Positions 13,821 to 15,211 of a stretch of DNA of 15,211 nucleotides are shown piece by piece. The first letter of the stretch is position 1. Each line of letters opens with the position of its first letter. Under the pieces are notes generated by a model. The model saw nothing but the letters and a program-made list of their open reading frames with translations, did not search any database and had not been told where the DNA came from. Made by a program: the position numbers and the translations under genes. This DNA comes from CAZHDI01 sp964531285 (GTDB taxonomy: Bacteria; Pseudomonadota; Alphaproteobacteria; JAJFIK01). The stretch covers positions 1 through 15,211 of the forward strand of contig CAZHDI010000084.1 in NCBI GenBank assembly GCA_964531285.1. The letters run 5' to 3'.

Positions 13821-15211
13821 ATGACGGATTCGCGCAACTTCATTATCGCCATTGCCCTGTCGATGGGGGTGCTCCTGCTCTGGCAGGTGTTCATCGCCGG
13901 GCCTCAGATGGAAGAGGAACGTGCGCGGCTCGAGGCTGAACGGGCGGCCCAGGCCGAGGCGGCGGCATCGGGGAGCGATCTGCCGGTGGCCGCGGCCGAT
14001 GGCGACACGCCCATTCCGCAAGGTGCGGCGCGCGGCGGCGCGCCCGGGTCTGGTCCGGCGGCGGCCGGCCTGCCGCGCGAGGCGGCCCTGGGACTGAGTC
14101 CGCGCATCCGCATCGAGACCCCGGCGGTCACCGGCTCGCTGTCGCTGACCGGCGCCCGGATCGACGATCTCAAGCTCAAGCGTTACCGGGATAGCCTGGA
14201 CGAGGGCAGCCCGATCATCACGCTGCTGTCGCCCCGGGAATCCGACAAAGCCTATTACGCGGAAGTCGGGTGGACCGCGCTGCCCGGCGCCGATCTCGCG
14301 CTCCCCGACCGCAACACGCTTTGGACCGCGCTGTCGGACGCCCCCCTGACCCCGGAGAACCCTGTTCAGCTGTTCTGGGAGAACGGCCAGGGCCAGCGCT
14401 TCGACATCACCTATTCGATCGACGAGAATTATCTGATCACGGTCGAGCAGTCCGTGACGAACGAGGGCGGCGAGGCGGTCACCGTGTTCCCCTATGGCGT
14501 GCTCGCGCGCCAGGGCCTGCCGCCGAGCGAGGGCTTCTGGATCCTGCATGAGGGCTTTTTGGGTGTGTTCGGCGATGCGCTGGAACAGATCACCTACAAA
14601 AAGACCCGTGACGAGCCGTTCGAGGCCGAAGCGCCGGGCGGCTGGCTCGGCATGACCGACAAATACTGGATGGCGGCGTTCGCGCCGGCCGAGGGCGAGG
14701 GCTTCAAGGGCCGGTTCCGCAACCGCACGCTTGCCGGCGGCGAGGAATTCCGTGTCGATTATCTGCTCGACGGGCGCAGCGCGGCGCCCGGCACCAGCAC
14801 CCAGGCGACCGTCCATCTGTTTGCCGGTGCCAAGAAGGTCGACCTTCTGGAGGGCTATCAGGAGACCCACAATATCGAGCGCTTCGATCTGGCGGTCGAT
14901 TGGGGCTGGTTCTTCTTCCTTACCAAGCCGTTCTTCCATGCGCTGAATTTCCTGGCCCAGATGACCGGGAATTTCGGCGTCGCGATCCTGCTGTTCACCA
15001 TCGGCGTCAAGCTCGTCTTCTTCCCGCTCGCCAACAAGTCCTATGAGGCGATGTCGAAGATGAAGAAGGTCCAGCCGGAGATGATGAAGATCCGGGACCG
15101 CTACAAAGACGACAAGATGAAACAGCAGCAGGAGCTGATGGATCTCTATAAGCGGGAGAAGGTGAACCCGCTGGCCGGCTGCCTGCCCATGGTGATCCAG
15201 ATCCCGGGCTT
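13821..15211 (+). CDS. yidC: Membrane protein insertase YidC, 3' end beyond window
   Basis: The first 463 residues of YidC/Oxa1, the inner-membrane insertase that works alone or with SecYEG. Seen: N-terminal TM1 (about 6-25) after MTDSRN, an Ala/Glu- then Ala/Gly-rich linker (30-90), the beta-rich periplasmic P1 domain, the amphipathic segment FDLAVDWGWFFFLTKPFF, and TM2 (about 384-404) with GVKLVFFPLANKSYEAM. K397 sits where E. coli YidC has groove residue R366; a Lys here is usual outside enterobacteria. The cytoplasmic coiled-coil region (KMKKVQPEMMKIRDRYKDDKM) and the next conserved block, VNPLAGCLPMVIQIPG, follow, and the window ends there. ATG 13821 fits the family N terminus; only a weak GTGAAAG precedes it. 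The remaining TM segments are outside the window. Confidence 0.97.
   Translation, partial: MTDSRNFIIAIALSMGVLLLWQVFIAGPQMEEERARLEAERAAQAEAAASGSDLPVAAADGDTPIPQGAARGGAPGSGPAAAGLPREAALGLSPRIRIETPAVTGSLSLTGARIDDLKLKRYRDSLDEGSPIITLLSPRESDKAYYAEVGWTALPGADLALPDRNTLWTALSDAPLTPENPVQLFWENGQGQRFDITYSIDENYLITVEQSVTNEGGEAVTVFPYGVLARQGLPPSEGFWILHEGFLGVFGDALEQITYKKTRDEPFEAEAPGGWLGMTDKYWMAAFAPAEGEGFKGRFRNRTLAGGEEFRVDYLLDGRSAAPGTSTQATVHLFAGAKKVDLLEGYQETHNIERFDLAVDWGWFFFLTKPFFHALNFLAQMTGNFGVAILLFTIGVKLVFFPLANKSYEAMSKMKKVQPEMMKIRDRYKDDKMKQQQELMDLYKREKVNPLAGCLPMVIQIPG

Overview
The window is high-GC bacterial chromosome, most likely from an alphaproteobacterium. The evidence is the rpmH-rnpA-yidD-yidC block, a YidC with Lys where enterobacterial YidC has the groove Arg, a VTT-family membrane protein paired with a MerA-like flavoprotein, and a trans-aconitate methyltransferase. 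The genus cannot be fixed from the sequence. Gene density is high, and nearly all junctions on a strand are short or overlapping.

Layout. (1) 1-54: 5' part of a tRNA-Arg(ACG) on the minus strand, cut by the window edge. (2) 368-1891 (+): SLC13/DASS sodium:carboxylate symporter. Its stop overlaps the stop of the convergent gene. (3) 1888-4722 (-): an orphan lipoprotein peptide-binding protein of the OppA/SBP_bac_5 type, with a P1/DmpA-family self-processing aminopeptidase upstream of it. Divergent from these is a lipoprotein gamma-glutamyltransferase (4879-6600, +). Together the three look like a peptide and glutathione scavenging module. The divergent spacer carries a perfect 16-bp palindrome. 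(4) 6623-12286 (-): a tightly packed five-gene probable operon in the order VTT/TVP38 membrane protein, MerA-like disulfide oxidoreductase, orphan histidine kinase, trans-aconitate methyltransferase (tam), glucokinase (glk). Two of its junctions share one base between stop and start. (5) 12408-15211 (+): a near-consensus promoter, then rpmH (GTG start), rnpA, yidD and the 5' part of yidC. This is the ribosomal-protein, RNase P and membrane-insertase block that often lies near the origin, although I see no origin here.

The most unusual structure is between rpmH and rnpA. A GC-rich hairpin-bearing unit of 65 bp is tandemly repeated, with two copies before a run of exactly 100 N and one after it. 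The last copy runs into the rnpA ribosome-binding region. The N run looks like an assembly gap caused by the array, so the real copy number is unknown. Other points are a pentapeptide tandem repeat inside the P1 peptidase, a Tyr in place of the catalytic His in the MerA-like enzyme, and a histidine kinase with no response regulator nearby. I found no CRISPR array, insertion sequence, phage gene or defence system. Most of the window is ordinary chromosomal core and accessory metabolism.
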